NCBI GenBank assembly: GCA_029641185.1
Contig: JAPWGK010000023.1
Location: 1 to 64,000 of the forward strand
Length of the DNA stretch: 64,000 nt
From: Pseudofabraea citricarpa
Lineage: Eukaryota; Ascomycota; Leotiomycetes; Helotiales; Dermateaceae
Direction: 5' to 3'
The notes beneath the pieces are model-generated. The model was given only the letters and a program-made list of their open reading frames with translations. It was not told the DNA's origin and searched no databases. Position numbers and translations under genes: made by a program. Each line of letters starts with the position of its first letter. Positions within the stretch are counted from its first letter, which is position 1. This document shows positions 47,801 to 57,650 of this stretch, piece by piece.

Positions 47801-48898
47801 ATGCCAACCGAATTTATCAGTCTTACGTTCCCCAACCCCTCTACCGAGCTGGAGTTCATCCCCGGGGGCATTGACCCAGAGTTCCTCGTCCGCTACGCCC
47901 GGACGCTTGATGACTATGGCTACAACTACACCCTCGTGCCATATAGTTCCAGCTACTATGACCCCTTCACCATCGGCGCAACCATTGCGGCGGTAACCAA
48001 GAACATCAGCGTCATTATTGCGCTGCGGCCAAACACGCTGTATCCCACCGTGGCGGCTAAGGCTTTGGCGACGCTCTCGCAACTCAGCAAGGGCCGAGTG
48101 GTGGTGCACTTCATCGCTGGCGGAAGCGACGCCGAGCAAGCGAAGGAGGGCGATTTCCTGAACAAGGAGCAGCGCTACGGCCGTCTCGAGGAGTATATCC
48201 GCATTCTGCGTCGGGCGTGGGAGTCGTCGGAGCCCTTTGACTGGGAAGGCGAGTATTACCAGTTCAAGCAGTTCAACAATGACGTGCGCCCGGTCGGCAC
48301 CATCCCTGTGTCTGTGGGGGGATCGTCGGACGAGGCCTACCGCATTGGGGGCTCGCTTGCCGACATCTTCGGGCTCTGGGGAGAACCGCTGAAGGAAACC
48401 AAACAGCAGATCGATCGCATCTACGCCGAAGCCGAGAAGGCTGGCCGCACCGACCGTCCCCGTATCTGGGTGACCTTCCGACCCATCGTTGCCGAAACTG
48501 ATGATCTTGCCTGGGCGAAAGCTCATCGCACCCTCGATGCTCTGAACCAGAACCGCGACAAGGGCATCTTCAAGTCGCCCACTAAGGCCCCCCCACCACA
48601 GAACGTCGGCTCCCAGCGACTGCTCGATATTGCTGCTCGCGGTGAGGTCCAGGATCGCGCTCTCTGGTATCCCACCGTCACAGCAACCAATGCACGGGGA
48701 GCATCAACGGCCCTGGTGGGATCTCCGCAAACCATTTCGGATTCCCTCCTCGACTATGTTGATCTGGGTGCCGAGCTCATCTCCATTCGTGGGTATGACA
48801 ATCTCAACGATGCTATTGACTATGGACGCTACATCTTACCAAAGGTGCGTGCCGTCTTAAAGGAACGGGAGTCAAAGGCAGAGGTTAAGGCAGCGTAA
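47801..48898 (+). CDS. Alkanesulfonate-monooxygenase-like (LLM-class) flavin enzyme
   Basis: Single uninterrupted exon, 365 aa, close to bacterial SsuD length. The bacterial-luciferase fold landmarks are present: LRPNTLYPTVAAKALATLSQLSKGRVVVHFIAGGSD, then FLNKEQRYGRLEEYIRILRRAW, and VGGSSDEAYRIGG for flavin binding. It should use FMNH2 and oxygen to split sulfonates (freeing sulfite) or a related substrate. A partner flavin reductase is not in the window. GC content is visibly higher than in flanking genes, and the long antisense open frame reflects GC-rich third positions. The lack of introns and this composition would fit transfer from bacteria, but are not proof. Confidence 0.9.
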   Translation: MPTEFISLTFPNPSTELEFIPGGIDPEFLVRYARTLDDYGYNYTLVPYSSSYYDPFTIGATIAAVTKNISVIIALRPNTLYPTVAAKALATLSQLSKGRVVVHFIAGGSDAEQAKEGDFLNKEQRYGRLEEYIRILRRAWESSEPFDWEGEYYQFKQFNNDVRPVGTIPVSVGGSSDEAYRIGGSLADIFGLWGEPLKETKQQIDRIYAEAEKAGRTDRPRIWVTFRPIVAETDDLAWAKAHRTLDALNQNRDKGIFKSPTKAPPPQNVGSQRLLDIAARGEVQDRALWYPTVTATNARGASTALVGSPQTISDSLLDYVDLGAELISIRGYDNLNDAIDYGRYILPKVRAVLKERESKAEVKAA

Positions 48899-50094
48899 GC
48901 GAGCATGCTGTAGTTGTAAATAGAGTAGCATGGTTCACTGAACCCAGTATTACAAAGATATACTAAGGAATGTAAAAAGCTGTCAAAATCCAAGACTTCC
49001 TGACTGCTTGTATATTTATGGTAAGTTGTAATAACCAAGCCGGCTTGTCTGATGATGTCTTTGTGATAACTTTCACGTGAATGAATCTTCCATTGTCCTT
49101 TCTTCTCTTAATAGAAATACATAGAATACAGAAGTTAATATTTGCAGAAAAGGTGATCTGTAATAAAAGACCTTTATTGATATAAAAGACGCAGAGGGTA
49201 ACCTTTGCAGAAAATGCGATGTGCAACAAGACATATTCACAAAAGAACAGATGATGCAAAGCAGAAGATGCAGGAAATTGCAGAGAATGCGACGTGCAAC
49301 AAAACATGTCTACCAAGCAGGTAGATATGCATTGGAAAGACAGAAGAACAATTGCAGAAAATGCGATATGCAACAAAACACACCACTAGTGAATATATAT
49401 GAGAGATACAAGCGGCTTGGCAGGAAATGCGATATGCAACAGATATACCTATCTATAAAAGTACAGGAGATAGGTATAAATGCAGAGGATTCAAAGCTGC
49501 AGAAAATGCGATGTGCAACAGAAGCTACGAATCCAGAATATGCAGAACTTGCAGGAAATGCGACATGCAACAAACTGGTAGAGACGTGTGGGGTAAAGGA
49601 ACCCAACTTCTTGGCCTGTTAACTGCTGCTGACCATCTTGCCCCTGGAGTTTCTTGTCTTGATTTATTTCTGGACAACTTCCCAAGATTACATTGCACAT
49701 CATGTTGTTTTATTACATTCGGCTGTGGGAATATTCTGGCTACCCAAGGTAGGTAGGTATATTAATCGAAACAAGTTTTCTTCTCTAGGAGGACTATTGA
49801 GTACGACTCCTTATTGTGTTTCCCTTAACTTCTTCTCATTTTGCTCAGCCGTTCGACCAGACTCCTCTCATCTCTCCCAACGCTTCCTTTGATATTTAAG
49901 CATATTTTTCACTGTACAGTCTGCTCTCTCCTGTCATAGGTACTAGGTAGATAGTCACATCGCCACCCGAATCAGAAAATATAAAGATTTCATCAGATTC
50001 ATATCGGAGACTTTGAATGATCCATAATCTATTCTTGACTACCTAGGTACCTCATCATAATTCTAACAACTATCTCCCAGGCTCTCCTCGTAAC
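48899..50094. other. Intergenic with short repeat array
   Basis: About 1.2 kb between convergent flavin-enzyme and MFS genes. It contains the seven-copy repeat array at 49142-49570. No gene is supported. Confidence 0.5.
49142..49570. repeat. Seven spaced copies of a 22-23-bp repeat with TTGCA/TGCAA ends
   Basis: Copies start at about 49142 (diverged), 49205, 49278, 49352, 49417 (one extra G), 49497 and 49549. The unit begins TTGCAGRAAA, has the core ATGCGA, then two variable bases and TGCAA; its ends are a 5-bp inverted repeat. Spacers of about 30-58 bp are unique. Start-to-start distances (63, 73, 74, 65, 80 and 52) are mostly not multiples of three, so a protein repeat is excluded. The two variable bases read CG, TG, CA or TA in different copies. 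This is not a CRISPR: the host is a eukaryote and no cas gene is present. Confidence 0.8.
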
Positions 50095-51852
50095 CTAACT
50101 ATCAAAATAGAAATCCAACCTCTTATTCCCGAGGTCCGAATTATTCGCCAGATACCAAGCCTGCTGCTCTTTAGTCATGGCGTTCCACTTCTTCTCCTTG
50201 GACTTATTCCTCCAAACATAGTAGCCCTTGGCAAAAGCATACAGGGCAATAGCCGCAACATTGATGGCAATCAGCTGGCCATTTCCGCGATGGTACAAAG
50301 GCTTGTCGTCAGAACGGTAGATGTTGGAGGAAGCGATGCCGGATAGCTGGATGGTGATGTTGTAGAGCGCGGCACTTACTGCGCGTGTTCGGACGGCGTT
50401 ACTGAGGCGAGAACACCAACTTACTTGAGCAGCATGCACCGACGGCTGTCCGAGGAGAAAGAACAGCACACCGTATTGGCTCCAGTTGGAGAGTTTGCCT
50501 GCTGAGGTATACTCGATTATGAGCATGGGGAGGATCCATAGCTGCGTTAAGAGACCGATGATTGCTCGTTGCTGGAATCGCTCGGTTAGATACGTGATCC
50601 AGAGCATGTTGATGGATGCGAAGATGGTGATTGGGATTCCTAGCAAAGTAGTGTTGAAAGTACTGAAACCGATCGCTTTCAAAGACAGCGTCAGATAGGC
50701 CTTCGGAGGCGATTCTGGAATCTGGAAGATGAGTCCAATGGCGTAGACAGGCCAGAGATCGTAATCCGTCAAGCTCTTCCATAGCATCTTGAGCGTAATA
50801 GCTTGGCGATTATGCATATCTCCCTTCGACGGGTCGTCGCGTAATACTCTGTTGACAATGATCTTCTCTTCGCGCTCGGTATAGTATCCCTTGGGGTTCC
50901 ACCAAGTCTTCGTCTGCGACGGACCTGGGACCAAGAACAGAAAGCTAGAAGCTCCAATAACGAAACTGATGATGGCCTCGATAAGGAATAGCCATCGCCA
51001 ACCTGCTCGTCCGTCGACACCACGCATATGCAGGACTCCATAAGCGATGAAGGACCCGACAACTCCTGACATGGAATCCACGAACCAGAAGAAAGCAAGA
51101 CGCATCGGCATCTCGCTCTTCTTGTAGAAATAAGAAAGGTACAGGATAGAATCAGGGATAAAACCGCCCATAAAAATCCCAATCAAGAACCGACACGCGA
51201 AGAAACTCGCTCTGTCCGTCATGAAAAACTGCCCACCGGCCGCGACACTCCACAGGATGATCTGAGCGGGAATCCATCGATCAGGACCGATTCTCTTCCC
51301 CAGCATCTGCGACGGGATTTCTGAAAGCAGAAACCCAATCCGATACATGTTCTGCGCGTTGTTGTAATCATTCGTCGAGAGATTCAAATCATCAAGAAGA
51401 TTATCCGCCACGGCATTTCCAAGATTTCCTCGATCGATGTTCAGAGCGAAGAACATGACGAGAATCCAGAGGAAGATCCGGATATCAGTTTTGCGACGCA
51501 CCGCTCGTTCTTCTCCGTACGTCCATCGCTCAGAAATGTCGAATCGCTTCAAGTTCTCGTGGTCTGAGCGTGGAAGATAGAATTGAGCTAGTGCCGGGTC
51601 ATCAAACACACTTCTCTGAGTTGCGATGGCATTCAAGTCGGTCGGTTTGCGGGTCTGGCGAGCCCACGGCCATGGCGAGCGAAGTTCCTCATCGGGCTCA
51701 GCAAGTTCACCGAGTTCTTCGAGTTTGATGATCGAAGAAGCTTTGATCTCTGCTGAGGATTTATGAACCTGCGAGTTTTCTTCAGATGCGGCGACAGGCT
51801 CTGACTGAGTTATACCGCTAGCTACGGTCTTCGAATGCGAAGCTTCTGACAT
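50095..51852 (-). CDS. MFS transporter, allantoate permease (DAL5/ACS) type
   Basis: Single exon, 585 aa from the chosen ATG (MSEASHSK). An in-frame ATG at 51969 would add 39 basic residues, but a TATAAAA box at 51981-51975 lies only about 6 bp before it, so transcription should start inside that extension. The cytosolic N-terminus is followed by 12 predicted spans. DAL5-type landmarks are FALNIDRGNLGNAVADNLLDDLNL, RIGFLLSEIPSQ, GFIPDSILYLSYFY, and WCSRLSNAVRTRAVSAALYN. It should import an organic anion or small metabolite. It is downstream of the PL26-like gene on the same strand, so an unsaturated pectin disaccharide or rhamnose is an attractive guess. Confidence 0.9.
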   Translation of the reverse strand: MSEASHSKTVASGITQSEPVAASEENSQVHKSSAEIKASSIIKLEELGELAEPDEELRSPWPWARQTRKPTDLNAIATQRSVFDDPALAQFYLPRSDHENLKRFDISERWTYGEERAVRRKTDIRIFLWILVMFFALNIDRGNLGNAVADNLLDDLNLSTNDYNNAQNMYRIGFLLSEIPSQMLGKRIGPDRWIPAQIILWSVAAGGQFFMTDRASFFACRFLIGIFMGGFIPDSILYLSYFYKKSEMPMRLAFFWFVDSMSGVVGSFIAYGVLHMRGVDGRAGWRWLFLIEAIISFVIGASSFLFLVPGPSQTKTWWNPKGYYTEREEKIIVNRVLRDDPSKGDMHNRQAITLKMLWKSLTDYDLWPVYAIGLIFQIPESPPKAYLTLSLKAIGFSTFNTTLLGIPITIFASINMLWITYLTERFQQRAIIGLLTQLWILPMLIIEYTSAGKLSNWSQYGVLFFLLGQPSVHAAQVSWCSRLSNAVRTRAVSAALYNITIQLSGIASSNIYRSDDKPLYHRGNGQLIAINVAAIALYAFAKGYYVWRNKSKEKKWNAMTKEQQAWYLANNSDLGNKRLDFYFDS

Positions 51853-51974
51853 CTTGGAAGCGATTCGCGCTCGGCGGCCAAGAATTGAGGCGATTTGGCG
51901 GCGAAGACAAGCAAGCTTAGGTGGCTTATGGCTTGGGCTTGGGATGCTGGGATGCTTGTTGGCTATCATCTTAC

Positions 51975-51981
51975 TTTTATA
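51975..51981 (-). promoter_or_regulatory. TATA box of the MFS gene
   Basis: TATAAAA on the minus strand, 123 bp upstream of the chosen start codon. It supports using the downstream ATG at 51852. Confidence 0.45.
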
Positions 51982-52792
51982 AAGCCTCACGCGAATACGA
52001 AATAAAAATATGAGCTCGTCGAAGCCCACCTTTGAGATGTCAGCATTTGCTTTCGAGCTTCGTACGCCATCTAAGCATCAATGGCGTCAAAAGCCATTCC
52101 GTAGATCTGTGGATACATTTTACCAGGGCTTTCGGAAGGTTCCTAAATTGGGCAATTGTCCAATCAGTAAGATGGTAAGAGATCTCTAATAAAACCCATT
52201 TTCGAGAACATGCATTTATTCAAGAATCTGGTTGTATTCCTACCCTGAATAAGAGATAACGTTTTGGCTTTAGCAAGGGTCTGGTAAAATCACGACAAGG
52301 TCCCATGCAATATTAGTCGGTTATTTCGACATCTCGCTAATCGGTATAATGTCTACCAAGCCTCGTAGCTCTTTGGTTGCAAAAACTCGTGGTTCTCGGC
52401 TCATTCTCCGGATATGCTTGCCATGAACCTGCTATGCTTACCCTTCGAAATTTCGATTGGAGGAAGATTGTACTCTTGGTATTAGGCAGGTGTAGCACGA
52501 AATCGTCCTCGAATCAACACCGTTGCTCATTCCCAGCAAAAATTGGGACATTTGACGAGAAAGCTTGACTTAGCTTATGTTATTGTGCAATATGTAAGGA
52601 ACAGTCTAGATGCGTGTCAATCCTGGGAACTGTCTTGTTATTCTTGTCAAATTGCCAAGAATGAAATGTTTAGCGAGCACCAGTATCGACACTTGCCAGA
52701 TAACTAGTGGCATTGATACCTTAGTGACTGGTGAAGATGTTAGAAGTATTACACTCCTTTTTTTCTAAAAATGTTTTCAGTAATTTTGCTCT
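51982..52792. other. Intergenic, PL26-like gene to MFS gene
   Basis: About 0.8 kb holding the 3' flank of the lyase gene and the MFS promoter. A 63-codon plus-strand open frame at 52377 has no support. Confidence 0.4.
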
Positions 52793-55558
52793 TTATCTCT
52801 CGAGTGCCTCTCCAATCAGCGCCAAATTCTGAATGGCCGCGATGCCATAAAGCGCTGTGATATTGGTCGAAATCCAAGCCGCCTCATCCACTGGACTCAA
52901 ACTATCACTTCCATCTACTCGAGTACTTGTCCATGAAGTTTCGGGGCCATAGCCACCTTCAGGGCCATAACCAGCTTCAAGTCTAAACTGCTGCCAAGCT
53001 CTTCTAGCAAGCTCTCTATCTCCAAGTCTGCTCGCCGCAAAAGCAGTAAGGCGAGAATGGCCCTGCCTTAATTGAAGTTTTCCAAAACTGACACCAAATC
53101 GCTCGATCTGCTCTTCTGATGTCCCGTTGAAGTATCGGCAATATTCCATCCATGCTTTCTCAAAATCTTTCGTCACTTCAGCTGGGAAGATATCGAGAAG
53201 CTCAGCACAGACTTCGAAGAGTCCGAACATTGCGGAGAGATGCGAGATTTGAACGATCCCCCTATTCTCGGGGTCTTGTGGAGGTGGAGATATCTCTCCA
53301 GTGGTCATGTTATACAACGCATTACCCGTCACGAACCCATTAGCAAGTCCAGCTATCCCTTTCATCGCAGCCGATAATTTCATCTCGGCTTCTTGCCACT
53401 TCGGACCTCTCCTTTCATACTCGATAATCCACGCAGAAGCAAGGGCAGACCAATCCGTCCCCAATGAAATGTAGAGAGCATTCGCATCTGGTCGATAAGT
53501 CTCTTTATCTTTCCTGACCTTGCGGTACGGATCCAGAATGAGAAACGTCTTCTCCGCTTCAAGCACTTCTTGCAATAACTCTCCAACCCTCTCATCACCC
53601 CCAGATAGATAATAAAAATACTTCCGGTACAGAGCATTTGAGATTCGTGCTTGTTTGCAGCTATCACTCCAATGCTGTACTCCATGTCGCGTACCCAATC
53701 CTTTATGCTCTCCGAGATGGTAGACGTCGACTTCGCCCGTATGGCGTGTAAGTGCTTCCGCCATCCTATAAACATCTGATCTCCCGGTTTGGAGGAAGTA
53801 AAGCCATAGCCAGATATCGGGAGACAGTTCTGAATTGTCCCAAGCGTAGCCTCCAATGTCGTATCGCCAGGTATGTCGGTCTTCGTCGTATGTGTGCATG
53901 ATGTCGCCGTGGTCCCAGAAGCCGTACCACTTCCTTTGCGAGATTTGCGATTGGTAGAATTGGAAGATGAATTCGAGATTGGATTGGATTGAGTGGACTT
54001 CCGGTACGAGGGGGTTTAGATGTGCTGCAGGTGACCAGTAATTCCCAAAGGCTTTGGACTGGTATATGATTTCTGAGTCGGGTACAAGGACTGGAGGATT
54101 TTGAGTGTACTCGGTAATTTGGTTGATTGTCTTATTGTCGGGTGTTTTATCAAAGGAGAAAATAAAGAGCTCATTCGTTCGCGCAATTCCATGTGGTGTT
54201 CCAGTTCCAGGTTCCCAATCCTCGTATGTGATATTCAACGCATCGAGCTGTTTATCGTATGAGTCTTGTTTCAATCCATCATGATATGGTCGCATATCCA
54301 TTGGTTCAGCAGAGGGGCTGTACAGCCACATTGTAATTTCACCGGTACTTCCAGCAGCATTGCGGACGTCAATTCCTGTTGGGTATCGTTCCCAGAAATT
54401 CCTGTGCCCCAGAGCTATACCTCCCTTTGTTGCTCCTCCTAAATACGCCAAACATCCAGCTCGAGTTCCACTACCTGGAATATTGACCCAAGAATGCCCT
54501 GCTTTGGTTCTCTTGCGAATAGTGAAGCTATCTGGCGAGAGTTGTGATAAACTGTAATCATTCCACGAGGGAACCCATTGCAAACGAGAAGTGACAGACG
54601 GGTCCCAGGTCTCAAGAGGTGGGAGCGATTTTCCAGCAATTTGTGCCTTTCGAATATCTAGACCAGGATCTCTCCGAAGTCCTGTGATACCTTGAACCGC
54701 CTCGCTCAGAATACCGTCATCTGACCCAGCGATTCTAATATGGCGATCGTAAACTGCTTCACCTTCTAGAGGAACATCAAACCGGACACCAATACCTCGA
54801 ATGAAATCTTTGTACATATCCCCATCATACATAATCGTATGAATAACGCGAATAGCGTCCGAATTTGCATAAAGATAAAACCTCAGAGTGAAAGGAAGCC
54901 ATGGTTCGTGCTCAGCTCCATCTGGTTCGATGTTATGATGCTTTCCTCTGACGGCAATAACTGCTCTCACAGGACCCGATTGCTCGACAACAACGTCATC
55001 GATTCTTCCTTCAAACTCGAAATACTTCGTTGCCGGATCTGGTGAATAATCCGACGAGATAGATGACTGTGACAGCAGCACCAATCTTCCATTTCTCCCC
55101 GTCACTTCCCCAGCTGCCGTCGCAATACGTTGAATAACCGCCCTACCAGAAGTTGAAAAACGAACAGAAATTTTACCAGTCTTCACTTCAACAAACCCAC
55201 GATCTGTGTTCTTTTCCACGGTAACTTCAGGTACCGGAGAGAGTTCTGGCGGCTTCGCGTCAGAATTGACATTTACATTGGCGAGAACAGAATACGATTC
55301 CTTCACCGTAACGGATGCCGGAATCGCATGCGCACTCCATTTGATAGACCCATCGTTCCAATATGCTAGAATCCATGACTGAACCGGTACAGCGACGCCA
55401 CTTTGGCCAAAACACGTGAATCTAGTTGTTTCCGCGTGATATTTCCCACGCGGCCACGGGTGGCCAAACGTGGTGCCGGAATGAAAACTCGGTGCGCCAT
55501 CAAGCCATCTGAGATTCGACGATGGGATTTCACCTTGAGAGTCGGAATTGGAACTCAT
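52793..55558 (-). CDS. Exo-rhamnogalacturonan-lyase-like protein (PL26-like)
   Basis: Single exon, 921 aa, without a signal peptide. The N-terminal half is beta-rich, the C-terminal half helical, ending in an alpha/alpha-toroid-like domain (for example GRSDVYRMAEALTRHTGEVDVYH and RQGHSRLTAFAASRLGDRELARRAW). The conserved segments YGFWDHGDIMHTYDEDRHTWRYDIGGYAWDNSE and HGVQHWSDSCKQARISNALYRKYFYYL are rich in charged and aromatic residues, as expected of a sugar-binding cleft. Length, architecture and lack of secretion match intracellular fungal exo-RG lyases of family PL26, which release unsaturated galacturonosyl-rhamnose. I recognise the family by overall pattern, not by an alignment. The same-strand MFS permease could supply its substrate. 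Confidence 0.72.
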   Translation of the reverse strand: MSSNSDSQGEIPSSNLRWLDGAPSFHSGTTFGHPWPRGKYHAETTRFTCFGQSGVAVPVQSWILAYWNDGSIKWSAHAIPASVTVKESYSVLANVNVNSDAKPPELSPVPEVTVEKNTDRGFVEVKTGKISVRFSTSGRAVIQRIATAAGEVTGRNGRLVLLSQSSISSDYSPDPATKYFEFEGRIDDVVVEQSGPVRAVIAVRGKHHNIEPDGAEHEPWLPFTLRFYLYANSDAIRVIHTIMYDGDMYKDFIRGIGVRFDVPLEGEAVYDRHIRIAGSDDGILSEAVQGITGLRRDPGLDIRKAQIAGKSLPPLETWDPSVTSRLQWVPSWNDYSLSQLSPDSFTIRKRTKAGHSWVNIPGSGTRAGCLAYLGGATKGGIALGHRNFWERYPTGIDVRNAAGSTGEITMWLYSPSAEPMDMRPYHDGLKQDSYDKQLDALNITYEDWEPGTGTPHGIARTNELFIFSFDKTPDNKTINQITEYTQNPPVLVPDSEIIYQSKAFGNYWSPAAHLNPLVPEVHSIQSNLEFIFQFYQSQISQRKWYGFWDHGDIMHTYDEDRHTWRYDIGGYAWDNSELSPDIWLWLYFLQTGRSDVYRMAEALTRHTGEVDVYHLGEHKGLGTRHGVQHWSDSCKQARISNALYRKYFYYLSGGDERVGELLQEVLEAEKTFLILDPYRKVRKDKETYRPDANALYISLGTDWSALASAWIIEYERRGPKWQEAEMKLSAAMKGIAGLANGFVTGNALYNMTTGEISPPPQDPENRGIVQISHLSAMFGLFEVCAELLDIFPAEVTKDFEKAWMEYCRYFNGTSEEQIERFGVSFGKLQLRQGHSRLTAFAASRLGDRELARRAWQQFRLEAGYGPEGGYGPETSWTSTRVDGSDSLSPVDEAAWISTNITALYGIAAIQNLALIGEALER

Positions 55559-57650
55559 TTCAAGATGTGAGAAACATGTTGGGAGGCTTTCCCTCGCAGG
55601 AAGGGCCTTTAGATGGGCTTCCCCTTACTCTTCGGGAAAAAAGGCTACGAGATTCTCAGCTGTGCGACAGAGGAGCGGAGAGTTACAAATTACAAAATTG
55701 CGGCGCAGAAGAAAGATTATGGTCGTACGAATTGAAAATTATGTTGGAGGGTGAATTAAAGATTGATGTTTGTGCAACAAGGCGTGATACATCCTCGTCA
55801 TGATGCGATATACCGTCAGCGATCCTCCAATTATCGACTTGATCAACAGATCCACCCTATCGTTAAAAATCTAGCTATTAACTAACTACCATGCTGTTTC
55901 CTAAGATAGTTATTCAGAACATGCGACGGATATACCGAATTTTCTATGCTAGATTGGGATATTTCCTGCGCATCTGGGTCGTCTTCTCTAATAGGGCATT
56001 CGCGGTCGCTAAACTCGCTGAAGGACTGAAGGACTTCTTACCTTTTAATTTAGACCTACCAACTTGACACTAGAACGGAGTTTCTCTATCTCTGTTGACG
56101 TATTATATAGGTACATTGAAATGATAGGTTTCAGATGATTTACAGAACTGACAGGTTTTGAAGGGCCTTTCAAAAGTGAGGCTTATTTCCTTTGCCGTGA
56201 GGACAATAGCCGGACTTCGACTTCGATTAGCCTGGGCGAAGAAAATCACCACGACATACATAGAGTTGCAGGATTCTAGAACACGCATCCACAGAAGCTG
56301 AGGCTGTAGTGATAAGGGAAGGAAAACACATCGCCGAAGAGTTTCGAAGGACTTTGAAAACAAAACACGTAGAACTATGTCTACATTAAGAATCGGTTTT
56401 ATTTTAATAACTGATGTGCGCTTCAAACATGTCGCATTTGAAAATTTGAATAATATATGAAGAATAAAAGAAAGTAGAGAAACTTGTCGAGACCAACAAG
56501 AATATTGCTTGCAACTTTACTCGGCTTGCAGATGCCTAACTAACTCAAAGCGGGGTAATAATATCTTCCCAATGACCAGGCTATCGTTAATACAACGAGG
56601 AAGAACTCTCAAATTTCGTAATCTCTGTAGAGGTACATAACAAGACACGTATTCCCGTTAATAATATCTCTGGTAAGTGACCGTAAAAAAGGAAGACGGC
56701 GCATTGAACTAGACATCGCTGAAGCTTATCGTCATCAGCATTGAAATAGAGTGAGGTGTGTGATTAAAATTGTTGCAGCCTCTATTTCTCTCAGCAAGAA
56801 AATCCATGTACTCTCAAAACATTTGCCATGCGCCCAATGCGACGAGTGCGCCCAATCAATTATTTTGTGGCTGATTGCCAGAGGCTGAAAGTCATGACTG
56901 GCTCTGAACAATGCCAATCATGATGAGGGGTTCAACCAGCGGAGTGAGGCAAATAACGAAGTCTTCATTAATCACCGAAAATGCTCAGATGTGTCATGTC
57001 CAATGTTTTTATTAGAGCTGAGGCGTGTTCAATTGGGCACAGTTAAACGGTCGGAAGGGCCAGGCTGACTTTGTAGAACCGTAATCATTTGGTGCGCGCC
57101 AAAGATATGCAGAAGGCTGTGAACGAGAAAAACCCCTCCCACTCCAACTCAACCCATCTCTACTGTAATAGGGCGATGGGGCGCTGAGAATCAGATCATA
57201 TTCTCGTTTGAGACACCGATCCAACCCTCGTGTAGACCTGATGACCTGTTGTGCATGAGCAGCTGAATTTGATAAGCCATCAATAAACTTGGCATCTATT
57301 GCGATTCGTTCAATTGTTCAAGGTGTTGCACATAGACGGCACAGAGCCTCACGTCTTATGATTTTGGGAGGAGAGTGATGTCTGTCGACAGTTGTTTTTC
57401 GTGAAAGCAGGTTTCCTTCGTGTACAATCAAATTCTCTCTTCTCTTGAAACACTGGATTTCTCTGTGATTTCCCAACTCTGTATGTGCAGAGGAGAAGAA
57501 GCACTGCATTTATCCTATTGTACATGTCTTTGTTTTGCATGCATGGATGCACGACAAGGCTGTGTACGCGATCTTCGGGTCCATTAATTCCTGAGCGATA
57601 GCATCCTCGAGAAGATATCCGAATCAAATTCCTTGAACCGAAAAACGAAG
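55559..57650. other. Gene-poor interval
   Basis: About 2.1 kb between divergent genes. It holds the PL26-like and NLR promoters. Short open frames (for example minus-strand 56103-56426 and 57349-57678) lack domains. Nothing else is visible. Confidence 0.4.

Noticed and set aside
47705..48526. 273-codon antisense open frame opposite the flavin enzyme
   Set aside because: It mirrors the GC-rich codon third positions of the plus-strand gene, has low-complexity RR/RH content and no domain.
49142..49570. CRISPR array call
   Set aside because: Repeats and spacers resemble one in layout, but the sequence is clearly fungal nuclear DNA, spacer lengths vary from 30 to 58 bp and no cas-like gene is present.
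49221..49622. Repeat-containing protein with RKCDMQQ units
   Set aside because: Repeat spacing is mostly not a multiple of three, so the motif changes frame; the open frames on both strands are by-products of the DNA repeat.
51853..51969. Longer N-terminus of the MFS permease
   Set aside because: A TATA box lies about 6 bp before that ATG, too close for it to be in the transcript; kept as an alternative only.
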